DNA from: Bacteroidaceae bacterium
GTDB lineage: Bacteria; Bacteroidota; Bacteroidia; Bacteroidales; Bacteroidaceae
Assembly: GCA_017555875.1 (NCBI GenBank)
Contig: JAFZFN010000035.1
Location: forward strand, 122,242-186,241
Direction of reading: 5' to 3'
DNA length: 64,000 nt
The number at the start of each line of letters is the position of its first letter. Positions within the stretch are counted from its first letter, which is position 1. Below are positions 34,722 through 42,408 of this stretch, in pieces. The position numbers and the translations under genes were made by a program. Below the pieces are notes generated by a model. It worked only from the letters and a program-made list of their open reading frames with translations. It was not told the origin of the DNA and did not search any database.

Positions 34722-36410
34722 TTACTTCTTCTCCAGCTGCTCGGCCAGCACGCGTGCACGCTCGAGTGCGATGGTGATGTGTGAGCAGATATTGTCCTTG
34801 CCGATGAGGGTATCGAATCCCGACTTGGTGAGCACGGTCAGCACCTTGGGGTTGACGCCCGAGAGGACGATGTGTATACCCTTCTGCATGCACTTCTCGC
34901 AGAGGTTGGTGAGGTTGTGCACACCGGTAGAGTCGATGAAGGGCACCTTACGCATGCGTATGATGCGCACCGAGGGGATGGTGCCCACGTCGTTCATCAC
35001 CTCCTCGAAGCGGTTGGCGATGCCGAAGAAGTAGGGTCCATTGATCTCGTACACCTCCACGCGGTCGGGGATGGCGAGGTGCTCGGTGTTGTCGGGCAGG
35101 TCTGTATCGGCGCTGAGGTCAATCTCGCCAGTCTCGACAGATACGTTGGTCACCTCTGTCATGCGGCGCATGAAGAGCAGACAGGCGATGAGGATGCCCA
35201 CCTCGATGGCCACGGTGAGGTCGAAGATGACGGTGAGGAAGAAGGTCGTGAGCAGCACGATAATGTCGCTCTTGGGGTTCTTGAGGATGGCCTTGAAGCT
35301 ACGCCACTCGCTCATGTTGTATGACACTACTACGAGGATACCTGCCAAGCATGCCATGGGGATATACTTGGCCAGGGGCATGAGGAAGAAGTAGATGAGC
35401 AGCAGCACGAGGGCGTGGATGATACCTGCCACGGGGGTGCGTCCGCCGTTGTTGATGTTGGTCATGGTGCGAGCGATGGCTCCCGTAGCGGGGATACCTC
35501 CGAAGAGCGAGCACACCATGTTGGCGATACCCTGTCCCACGAGCTCCTGGTTGCTGTCGTGCTTGTCACCGATGACACCGTCGGCCACGGCAGCCGAGAG
35601 GAGCGACTCGATGGCTCCGAGCATGGCGATCACGAGTGCGGGCGACATGAGCTTTGTGAACACCTCCCATGTGATGCGTGGCACCTCGGGCTTGGGCATG
35701 TTGGGGTCTATGGTGAAGCGGTCTCCGATGGTCTCGATGGTGGTCACTCCGGCATAGTTCTTGAGGAGCAGCGCCACGACGGTCATCACGATGATGGCCA
35801 CGAGCGATCCGGGGAGTTTCTTGCTGATCTTCGGTGTGTAGACGATGATGAGGATGCTACAGATACCGATGAGCAGGGGCCAGATGTTCATGGTGCCGAG
35901 GTTCTGGAAATAGACCACCCACTTGCTGACAAAGTCGGCAGGCACGTCGGCAATCTGCATGCCGAAGAGGTCCTTGATCTGTGTGGTGAAGATGGTCAGC
36001 GCGATACCGCTCGTGAAGCCCACGATGATGGGGTACGGGATGTACTTGATGATGGTACCCACGCGCAGCACGCCCATGAGGATGAGGAAGATACCCGCCA
36101 TGAAGGTGGCGATGATGAGTCCGTTCATGCCATAGTCGGCGATGATGCCGAAGACGATGACGATGAAGGCACCTGTGGGGCCGCCGATCTGCACCTTGCT
36201 ACCTCCGAAGACTGAGATGAGCAGACCCGCGATGATGGCGGTGATGATACCCTTCTCGGGCGTTACTCCCGAGGCGATACCAAAGGCGATGGCCAATGGC
36301 AGAGCCACGATACCTACGATGATACCGGCCATGAGGTCGGACATGAACGTAGTCTTGTTGTATCCCTTGATGCAAGAGAACAACTTGGGTTTGAATTCAA
36401 ACAATTTCAT
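34722..36410 (-). CDS. SulP-family anion transporter with STAS domain
   Basis: A 562-aa inner-membrane transporter of the SLC26/SulP family (sulfate, bicarbonate or dicarboxylate). The N-terminal region has the family sequence DLMAGIIVGIVALPLAIAFG and SKVQIGGPTGAFIVIVFGII, within 10-12 membrane helices to about residue 425. NMVCSLFGGIPATGAIARTM near 310 is the conserved core motif. The C-terminal STAS domain (about 440-555) includes IDSTGVHNLTNLCEKCMQKG. It is the last gene downstream of the M23 - DUF1599 - DoxX cluster, after a 115-bp spacer with filler repeats. The anion cannot be decided from the sequence. Confidence 0.92.
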   Translation of the reverse strand: MKLFEFKPKLFSCIKGYNKTTFMSDLMAGIIVGIVALPLAIAFGIASGVTPEKGIITAIIAGLLISVFGGSKVQIGGPTGAFIVIVFGIIADYGMNGLIIATFMAGIFLILMGVLRVGTIIKYIPYPIIVGFTSGIALTIFTTQIKDLFGMQIADVPADFVSKWVVYFQNLGTMNIWPLLIGICSILIIVYTPKISKKLPGSLVAIIVMTVVALLLKNYAGVTTIETIGDRFTIDPNMPKPEVPRITWEVFTKLMSPALVIAMLGAIESLLSAAVADGVIGDKHDSNQELVGQGIANMVCSLFGGIPATGAIARTMTNINNGGRTPVAGIIHALVLLLIYFFLMPLAKYIPMACLAGILVVVSYNMSEWRSFKAILKNPKSDIIVLLTTFFLTVIFDLTVAIEVGILIACLLFMRRMTEVTNVSVETGEIDLSADTDLPDNTEHLAIPDRVEVYEINGPYFFGIANRFEEVMNDVGTIPSVRIIRMRKVPFIDSTGVHNLTNLCEKCMQKGIHIVLSGVNPKVLTVLTKSGFDTLIGKDNICSHITIALERARVLAEQLEKK

Positions 36411-36525
36411 AAGTGTGAAACAATCTTTTATATAATAACTCTTAATCTCTCATCCTTGACTTCGTGTAGGTGGACAAATAAAAAGTCCTCCCACTCGTTC
36501 ACTCGCAGCTTTGACTTTTCAACTT

Positions 36526-37800
36526 TCAATTTTCAATTTTCAACTTACCCACATCGCGTCCCATGAAGTCGACGAGCACGAGCAGCAGTAGGGGGAGCAG
36601 CATCCATAGGAGTGTCGTGAGCTTCCGTCCCTGCACCTCGCGGAGCGTTATCGTGAGGGTTTCGTTGTGCTCTATGGGCTGGCCCAGCTGTTGGTCGTGC
36701 GGGAGGTCGGCAGCGCTCCACTTGCCCACGATGGTGGCGTCCTTGAGGAGGACGAGTCCGAGGTTGGCTCTCACGACGGTCTTGAGCAGTGTCTCATCGG
36801 CACTGAGGTAGGGGTACGCCGCTCCCGTATGCTCGGTCCACTCGCTGATCTCGCCCATGGGCGATGCCGTGACCATATAGAATGCGTGACCACCTACGCG
36901 AGCGTAGTCATAGAGGTCGTTGATGATGTCGAGCATACCTTCATTGGCATATCTCAAGTCGCGAGCTACGAGGAGGAAGGTGTAGCCCGACTGTGCGAGC
37001 ACCTCCTCGGTGACCTCCTCTCCGTCGAGCGTGGCGAGGTAGAAGTCGGTGATGGGGGGCACGTAGCCCTTGCTGACGAGGCGGCTCTCGCGGCGCACGA
37101 GGTGCCACGTCGAGTCGGGGTATTCGTCGAAGGTGAAGGTGCGCTCCTCGCCCTCGCGCTCCATGACGAAGAGGGTCTCATACTCGTCGCGCGGAGCGTC
37201 GTCGGGGATGGTCATGGCCTCGGTGATGTTGGTCCCTATGCTGTAGGGGCGGAAGTCCCACGTGGGCAGATGGCGCAGCTCATGCTGCATGAAGAGCACG
37301 ATGGAGGCCGCAGCATAGACGAAGATGAGCCATTGTGTGCGGTCTGAGATGAGGCGTCGTATGCGGCCATAGCCCACGAAGGTGGCGATGGTCATCACGA
37401 GCAGACAGACGTTCTTCCCGAAGGTCTGCCAGTGGGTGAGCAGCAGCGCATCGCCAAAGCATCCGCAGTCGCTCACAGGATTGGTGAGTGCTACCCAGAG
37501 GGTGAAGGGGGTGGCGACGGCGAGGAAGGCCGTCATCATCGTCAGATAGAAGCGGCGGTAGAGCCCGAAGAGCAGACACACGCCCATCACATACTCTACC
37601 CCGATGAGCACCCATGCCCCCACCATGAGCAGGGCGGGATGGGGCGTCAGTCCCAGCACGTCGGCATACTCGGTGAGCTTGTGCACCGTGCCCATGGGGT
37701 CGGCCGCCTTCACGAAGCCCGAGAAGGCAAACACCAGTGCCAGTGCGAAGCGCAGGAGGTTGACGGTGACGGTCTTGGCTATGTCTGCAGACTTATTCAC
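36526..37800 (-). CDS. DoxX-like membrane protein with C-terminal thioredoxin-like domain
   Basis: A 424-aa protein. Residues 1-180 carry a DoxX/MauE-type four-helix membrane domain (LALVFAFSGFVKAADPMGTV at the N-terminus; NPVSDCGCFGDALLLTHW with a CGC pair near residue 118, reminiscent of MauE-type quinone/redox proteins). The C-terminal half (about 220-400) looks like a thioredoxin-like fold without a CxxC (DFYLATLDGEEVTEEVL; LVLLKDATIVGKW), ending in a last membrane helix (LLWMLLPLLLLVLVDF). The start is GTG at 37800, overlapping the stop of the DUF1599 gene by 8 nt, so the two are coupled. A role in periplasmic redox or quinone chemistry is inferred. Confidence 0.85.
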   Translation of the reverse strand: MNKSADIAKTVTVNLLRFALALVFAFSGFVKAADPMGTVHKLTEYADVLGLTPHPALLMVGAWVLIGVEYVMGVCLLFGLYRRFYLTMMTAFLAVATPFTLWVALTNPVSDCGCFGDALLLTHWQTFGKNVCLLVMTIATFVGYGRIRRLISDRTQWLIFVYAAASIVLFMQHELRHLPTWDFRPYSIGTNITEAMTIPDDAPRDEYETLFVMEREGEERTFTFDEYPDSTWHLVRRESRLVSKGYVPPITDFYLATLDGEEVTEEVLAQSGYTFLLVARDLRYANEGMLDIINDLYDYARVGGHAFYMVTASPMGEISEWTEHTGAAYPYLSADETLLKTVVRANLGLVLLKDATIVGKWSAADLPHDQQLGQPIEHNETLTITLREVQGRKLTTLLWMLLPLLLLVLVDFMGRDVGKLKIEN

Positions 37801-38332
37801 CGAAGTCTATCTTGATGAGTCCGAACACGGAGTAGTTGATCATGTCCATATAGTTGGCATCGATGCCCTCCGACACGATGGTGTGTCCCTCGTTGCCCTC
37901 GATCTGCTTGGTGCGGTAGATCTTCATCAGGATGAGGTCCGTGTAGGAGCTTATGCGCATCGAGCGCCATGCTTCATCGTAGTCGTGATTCTTGGCCTTC
38001 ATCAGATTGAGCGCCTTGGTGGCATACTCGTCATACTTGGCCAATGCCATGTCGGGGTTCATATCGTCGGTCTCGGCATAGCCCAGCTCGAGCTGTATGA
38101 GTGCTATGATGCCGTAGTTGACGATGCCTATGAACTCAGAGCGTATGCCCTCGTCGACCATTGTCTCACCCTTGGTCTCGATGCTGCGTATGCGGTTGGC
38201 CTTGATGAATATCTGGTCGGTCACCGAGGTGGGGCGCATGATGCGCCATGCTGCGCCATAGTCCTTGAGCTTCTTGGCAAAGAGGTCGCGACAGGTGGCG
38301 ATGACTTGTTCGAATTGCTGATTGGTATCCAT
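37793..38332 (-). CDS. DUF1599-family protein with internal duplication
   Basis: A 179-aa cytoplasmic protein made of two similar halves of about 80 residues: KKLKDYGAAWRIMRPTSVTD (near 20) and KAKNHDYDEAWRSMRISSYT (near 110), each followed by a stretch of the form VNYGIIALIQLELG. The family is widespread in Bacteroidetes with unknown function. The two-repeat layout and the DY-AW-MR motif resemble nucleotide-modifying small helical folds, but I cannot support a reaction. It is conserved beside a DoxX-type gene, with which it overlaps. Confidence 0.88.
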   Translation of the reverse strand: MDTNQQFEQVIATCRDLFAKKLKDYGAAWRIMRPTSVTDQIFIKANRIRSIETKGETMVDEGIRSEFIGIVNYGIIALIQLELGYAETDDMNPDMALAKYDEYATKALNLMKAKNHDYDEAWRSMRISSYTDLILMKIYRTKQIEGNEGHTIVSEGIDANYMDMINYSVFGLIKIDFGE

Positions 38333-38366
38333 AGTGTTTGAGTTGAGGGGAGATAAATCTTACGTC

Positions 38367-39236
38367 TTAGTACAATCTCAGCACCTGCCCTATGCGCAGT
38401 GTCGACTGCGTGGTGATGCCGTTGAGCTTGCACAGCTGCTTCACCGACACTCCCGTGCGCGAGGCTATGCGGCTGAGCGAGTCTCCGTTGCGCACCTTGT
38501 AGTAGGTGTCGGGATCCGACGGGTCATAGACCTTCTTCTTGGGCTTCGTGTAGAGGTAGGTGTCGCCCGTGACATCCTGGTTGGGGAAGTCGAAGAAGAG
38601 CGCGGGGTTGAGCGCCTTACCCAGCAGGCGGGTCTCAAAGTGCAGGTGCGGTCCCGTGCTGCGTCCCGTGTTGCCTCCCAGCCCTATGGGGTCGCCAGCC
38701 TTGACCACCTCGTTCTCCTCGACGAGTCGCGATGTGAGGTGGGCATAGAGTGTCTCCAGCCCGTTAGGGTGGCGTATGACCACATAGTGTCCGTAGCCGC
38801 GACGCTGATAGCTGCAGTAGCGCACCTTGCCGTCGAAGGCCGCGCGTATGGTGTCGCCGCGCTCCACCTTGATGTCGAGCCCATAGTGCATGCGTCGGCG
38901 GCGGGGGCGGTAGCCGAAGATGTCGTTCACCTTCGTGTTCTCCGTGGGCATGCAGAATCCCGTGAGGTCGATGAGCAGCGAGTCGGGGATGGTCACCCCC
39001 ACATACTTGTGTGCATAGTCGTTGCTCCACTCGGGATAGAGGTCGTCGGCAGGATATTCATACACCTCGGCCTTGATGAGTCTGCTGAGCACGACAGAGT
39101 CGATGCGTGCCATCTGCTTGTCCATGGGTGCCTGCTCGGCCAGCAGGTCTTGTGCGGAGGCCACTGCCGTGGTGCTCATCACCAGGGCCACGAGGAGGTA
39201 TCTAAGGAGTCTGAAATGCATCATTTTTGGGGTCAT
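38367..39236 (-). CDS. M23-family peptidoglycan peptidase with LysM domain
   Basis: A 289-aa exported protein. The signal peptide is RLLRYLLVALVMSTTAVASA. The M23 (LytM) domain spans about residues 85-215: NDIFGYRPRRRRMHYGLDIK with the first zinc His and Asp, YGHYVVIRHPNG, and GNTGRSTGPHLHFETRL with the HLH zinc motif, so the metal site is complete. A LysM peptidoglycan-binding repeat closes the protein (YKVRNGDSLSRIASRTGVSV). The ATG at 39236 lies 13 nt after a TACCTTTG -7 element; ATGs at 39224 and 39221 are also possible. A longer upstream frame runs through filler repeats and is not favoured. Likely a cell-wall endopeptidase or its activator. Confidence 0.9.
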   Translation of the reverse strand: MTPKMMHFRLLRYLLVALVMSTTAVASAQDLLAEQAPMDKQMARIDSVVLSRLIKAEVYEYPADDLYPEWSNDYAHKYVGVTIPDSLLIDLTGFCMPTENTKVNDIFGYRPRRRRMHYGLDIKVERGDTIRAAFDGKVRYCSYQRRGYGHYVVIRHPNGLETLYAHLTSRLVEENEVVKAGDPIGLGGNTGRSTGPHLHFETRLLGKALNPALFFDFPNQDVTGDTYLYTKPKKKVYDPSDPDTYYKVRNGDSLSRIASRTGVSVKQLCKLNGITTQSTLRIGQVLRLY

Positions 39237-39249
39237 TCTTTTCGGGCTG

Positions 39250-39257
39250 CAAAGGTA
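39250..39257 (-). promoter_or_regulatory. -7 element for the M23 peptidase gene
   Basis: Minus-strand TACCTTTG, 13 nt before the chosen start. No TTTG at the expected -33. Confidence 0.5.
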
Positions 39258-39495
39258 CGAATAATTTGTGATATATTGAAAATTAAGAATTGAAAATTGA
39301 AAATTACGGGTGAGCGAGCGGGCGGAAATTTTATTTACGCACGCAGCGAGCGTAGCAATTTCGACGAAGTCAAAGTTCGTGCCAGCGAGTGCGATGTAAG
39401 TGCACTTACAAATCACTCAGCGAGCGTAGCCGAAACTCGCTTGTCATCTAATGACAGTGCAAAGGTACGACAACTATTTTTGGCCGTCCGGCTTA

Positions 39496-39535
39496 CTGCA
39501 TTCTTCTGCATTCTTCTGCATTCTTCTGCATTCTT
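39496..39535. repeat. Four tandem copies of a 10-bp unit
   Basis: CTGCATTCTT starts at 39496, 39506, 39516 and 39526 without mismatch. One helical turn per unit; a likely slippage-prone repeat. Confidence 0.85.
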
Positions 39536-39622
39536 CTTTTTGCAAAAGGTTGATTTTGTGTCAATAACAAAATATTTTGTGCAGTGCGCAAATTCGCGCA
39601 AATCGTAACTCATTGAGCCGAT

Positions 39623-39654
39623 GATACGCGCATAATGCACGTGCGCCACGCGAG
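39623..39654. repeat. Dispersed repeat, copy 2
   Basis: Near-identical to 4489-4520 (GATACGCGCATAATGCACGT followed by GCGCCACGCGAG). Confidence 0.7.
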
Positions 39655-39870
39655 GCTGGGTTTATGGTTTATGGTTTATAGATACATCTGCAATACGGCA
39701 TTTTTTTTCGCGAGTGAGCACTATAAAGAAAGAGGGCTTATTTAAGTATTAAATATACTACGTATATCTAATACAAAAATAAGGAATTTTATACCTCATC
39801 CTTTTCGCACCATCTCGGAGCGCGGAAAATAACTATAAACCATAAACTATAAACCTTGCAAAATCGAAAA

Positions 39871-40048
39871 CTTATCCGTACCTTTACGACTGCGTCGTTT
39901 AGGTACTCCCGCTCGCTGAGAAAAATTAAAATAAATTTGATTTTTCGCTCGCTTATCCGTACCTTTACGACTGCGTCGTTTAGGCACTCCCGCTCGCTGA
40001 GAAAAATTAAAATAAATTTGATTTTTCGCTCGCTTATCCGTACCTTTG
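39871..40048 (+). repeat. Promoter-bearing tandem repeat, period 81 bp
   Basis: The unit starting CTTATCCGTACCTTTACGAC begins at 39871, 39952 and 40033 (the third is truncated). The first two units are near-identical over 81 bp. Each full unit has a palindrome GTACCTTTACGAC-TGC-GTCGTTTAGG(T/C)AC and ends with AATAAATTTG and TTCGCTCG. Only the last, gene-proximal -7 reads TACCTTTG; the first two read TACCTTTA. It is the same family as 4190-4313. Confidence 0.85.
40017..40048 (+). promoter_or_regulatory. Promoter for the hydrolase gene at 40191
   Basis: TTTG (40017-40020), 20 bp, TACCTTTG (40041-40048), formed across the end of repeat unit 2 and the start of unit 3. The leader is about 140 nt. 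Confidence 0.75.
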
Positions 40049-40190
40049 CACCCATCATCAACACACGAGTGCAACATGAGCGACCAATCACAGCAGCCTA
40101 TCGAGCTGCACTGCCGAGCCATCTTGCACCTCTCTCCCGACCAATTTACTATATCGTCGCGGAGCGTAACCTAATAAACACCCCCGCACC

Positions 40191-40829
40191 ATGAAGGTAA
40201 GAACATTCGTCTGCAACATGCTACATGAGAACTGCTACGTCATCTACGACGAGGCATCACACGAGGCAGCCATCATCGACCCAGGCATGTACTGGGCCGA
40301 GGAGCAGCGCAAGCTGGCCCAGTATGTCAGCGACAACGGACTGAAGGTGAAGTATCTGCTCTGCACGCACCTGCACTTTGACCATATCTTCGGCACCACA
40401 TTCGTCGAGGACGAGTATGGCGTGAGGCTCAGCGCCAGCCTCGATGACAGCGCGTGGGTGACGGGATTTGCCCAGCACATCGCCCGCTTCGGCATACAGC
40501 CCAACACGCAGCCCCGCCCCGTGGGACACCCGCTGCACGATGGCGACACGCTCACCCTGGGCACCGAGGAGCTCCGGTGCCTGGCCACACCGGGCCACTC
40601 GGCTGGCGGCATGTGCTACTACGCCCCCGAGAGCGGGCTGCTGTTCTCGGGCGACACACTCTTCCAGGGATCTATCGGGCGCACCGACTTTGCTGACGGC
40701 AACTACGCACAGCTCATCGGCTCCATACGCACCCAGCTGCTCACACTACCCCCCACGACCATCGTGTATCCCGGACATGGCGACCCCACGACCATCGGCG
40801 ACGAGGCACAATACAACCCCTACGTGTAG
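40191..40829 (+). CDS. Metallo-beta-lactamase-fold hydrolase (glyoxalase II-like)
   Basis: A 212-aa cytoplasmic hydrolase. The metal motif THLHFDH (HxHxDH) lies near residue 61. Further ligands are in TPGHSAGGMC (His near 135), SGDTLF (Asp near 155) and YPGHGDPTT (His near 190). The N-terminus VCNMLHENCYVIYDEASHEA and DPGMYW fit the hydroxyacylglutathione-hydrolase-like subgroup common in Bacteroidales. Without glutathione in most of these bacteria the natural thioester substrate is unknown. It stands alone behind the tandem promoter repeat. Confidence 0.92.
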   Translation: MKVRTFVCNMLHENCYVIYDEASHEAAIIDPGMYWAEEQRKLAQYVSDNGLKVKYLLCTHLHFDHIFGTTFVEDEYGVRLSASLDDSAWVTGFAQHIARFGIQPNTQPRPVGHPLHDGDTLTLGTEELRCLATPGHSAGGMCYYAPESGLLFSGDTLFQGSIGRTDFADGNYAQLIGSIRTQLLTLPPTTIVYPGHGDPTTIGDEAQYNPYV

Positions 40830-40902
40830 GCCGAGAGGGAAAGGACGTAGTGCCCAAACGCTCGGCAAACAGCGGTGTTGTCACCAAAAATAGCCGAAAT
40901 AT

Positions 40903-40933
40903 TTTGTTCTCCGCTCAGATTGTCGTACCTTTG
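40903..40933 (+). promoter_or_regulatory. Promoter of the symporter gene
   Basis: TTTG (40903-40906), 19 bp, TACCTTTG (40926-40933). The ATG at 40941 is 8 nt further, so the message has almost no leader. The 5' part is shared with the ruvB promoter. Confidence 0.8.
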
Positions 40934-40940
40934 TAGTGAT

Positions 40941-42347
40941 ATGGAGACACTACAACAGATCATCAACACAGCCAACGACGTGCTGTGGACCTACATCCTC
41001 ATAGCCATGCTGCTGGGATGTGCCGTATATTTTACTTGGCGCACACGCTTCGTGCAGTTCCGTAACCTCCGCGAGATGCTACGCCTGCTCACCGAGGGCG
41101 CTCCCGAGAGCACCGACGGGCAGCGTCAGGTGTCGTCGTTCCAGGCCTTCGCCGTGTCCATCGCCAGCCGCGTGGGCACGGGCAACCTTGCCGGTGTGGC
41201 CACAGCCATCGCTGTGGGCGGTGCGGGCGCCGTGTTCTGGATGTGGATCATCGCCCTGCTGGGCTCGGTGAACGCCTTCGTGGAGTCCACATTGGCCCAG
41301 CTCTACAAGCGTAAGGACAAGGACTCCTACATCGGCGGACCGGCCTACTACATGCAGTACGGACTGGGCAAGCGCTGGATGGGCGCCCTCTTTGCCGTGC
41401 TCATCGCTGTCACCTTCGGCTTTGCCTTCAACTCGGTGCAGAGCAACACCATCTGCGCCGCATGGGAGCATGCCTTCGGCATCGACCACACGTGGATGGG
41501 CATAGGGCTCACCGTCACGACACTCGCCATCATCTTCGGTGGCATACACCGCATAGCCCGCGTGAGCAGCTGGCTCGTGCCCATCATGGCCGTGGGCTAC
41601 ATCGTGCTGGCCCTGGGCGTGGTGATTGTCAACATCACCGAGCTGCCCTCGGTGATAGGGCACATCGTGAGCAGCGCCTTCGGTTGGGAACAGGCCTTGG
41701 GCGGTGGCATGGGAGCGGCCGTGATGCAGGGCATCAAGCGCGGCCTCTTCAGCAACGAGGCGGGCATGGGATCGGCTCCCAACGTGGCAGCTACGGCCAC
41801 GGTGACACACCCCGCGAAGCAGGGATTCATCCAAGCGCTGGGCGTCTTCACCGACACACTCGTCATCTGCACCTGCACGGCATTCATCATCCTCGTCAGC
41901 GACCCCTCGCCCGACGCCTCGCTCAACGGCATACAGCTCACACAGGCCGCCTTCACGGCGCAGGTGGGACAGCTGGGCTCGGTATTCGTGGCCATAGCCA
42001 TCCTGCTGTTTGCCTTCAGCAGCATCATCGGCAACTACTACTATGGCGAGTCAAACATACGCTTCATCAGCCGCCGACCCATCTACCTGTGGGCCTACCG
42101 CATCCTCGTGGGAGCCATGGTGATGTGTGGAGCCGTGATGAGCCTCGACCTGGCATGGAGCCTCGCCGACGTCACCATGGGACTGATGACCGTGTGTAAC
42201 CTCATAGCCATCGTGCTCCTCGCGCGACAAGCCCTGTGGCTGCTGCGCGACTACACCGACAAGAAGCGCCGTGGCATCGACAGCCCCACCTTCCACCGCG
42301 AAGAGATGCCCGAGGAGATGCGCCACGACATCGAGTGCTGGGACTGA
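40941..42347 (+). CDS. Sodium:alanine/glycine symporter (AGCS family)
   Basis: A 468-aa inner-membrane transporter with about 11 helices, predicted to import alanine, glycine or a related amino acid with Na+. Family motifs: SSFQAFAVSIASRVGTGNLA and GVATAIAVGGAGAVFWMW near residues 60-100 (the AGCS signature), YIGGPAYYMQYGLGKRW near 130, and SNEAGMGSAPNVAATATV near 270. An upstream in-frame ATG at 40875 lies before the promoter and is not used here. The next gene, a U32 peptidase, follows after 61 bp on the same strand. Confidence 0.94.
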   Translation: METLQQIINTANDVLWTYILIAMLLGCAVYFTWRTRFVQFRNLREMLRLLTEGAPESTDGQRQVSSFQAFAVSIASRVGTGNLAGVATAIAVGGAGAVFWMWIIALLGSVNAFVESTLAQLYKRKDKDSYIGGPAYYMQYGLGKRWMGALFAVLIAVTFGFAFNSVQSNTICAAWEHAFGIDHTWMGIGLTVTTLAIIFGGIHRIARVSSWLVPIMAVGYIVLALGVVIVNITELPSVIGHIVSSAFGWEQALGGGMGAAVMQGIKRGLFSNEAGMGSAPNVAATATVTHPAKQGFIQALGVFTDTLVICTCTAFIILVSDPSPDASLNGIQLTQAAFTAQVGQLGSVFVAIAILLFAFSSIIGNYYYGESNIRFISRRPIYLWAYRILVGAMVMCGAVMSLDLAWSLADVTMGLMTVCNLIAIVLLARQALWLLRDYTDKKRRGIDSPTFHREEMPEEMRHDIECWD

Positions 42348-42408
42348 CCACACCGCGGGAGACGACACACAGGACAATCACTACATACACGCACCACACA
42401 TACTGGAT

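Larger units (their letters stand above)
39237..40190. other. Long repeat-rich divergent spacer
   Basis: No convincing gene. In order: the M23 -7 element; ATTGAAAATT filler (39276-39305); a region with several AGCGAGCGTAGC-type units (39345-39435); four 10-bp tandem repeats (39496-39535); dispersed repeat copy 2 (39623-39654); TTTATGG-type inverted repeats (39660-39681 and 39834-39854); and the tandem promoter repeat (39871-40048). A 32-codon frame at 40076-40174 is noted separately as doubtful. Confidence 0.65.

Noticed and set aside
39871..40048. CRISPR array
   Set aside because: Units are adjacent 81-bp tandem copies without unique spacers, and no cas genes are present.
40875..40940. Upstream start for the symporter at 40875
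   Set aside because: The added residues are encoded by the promoter itself (TTTG/TACCTTTG); the ATG at 40941 gives the family N-terminus.
42271..42408. Upstream start for the U32 protein at 42271
   Set aside because: It overlaps the end of the symporter gene and adds a non-homologous stretch; MNRKDFEIMAPVGS is the typical start.
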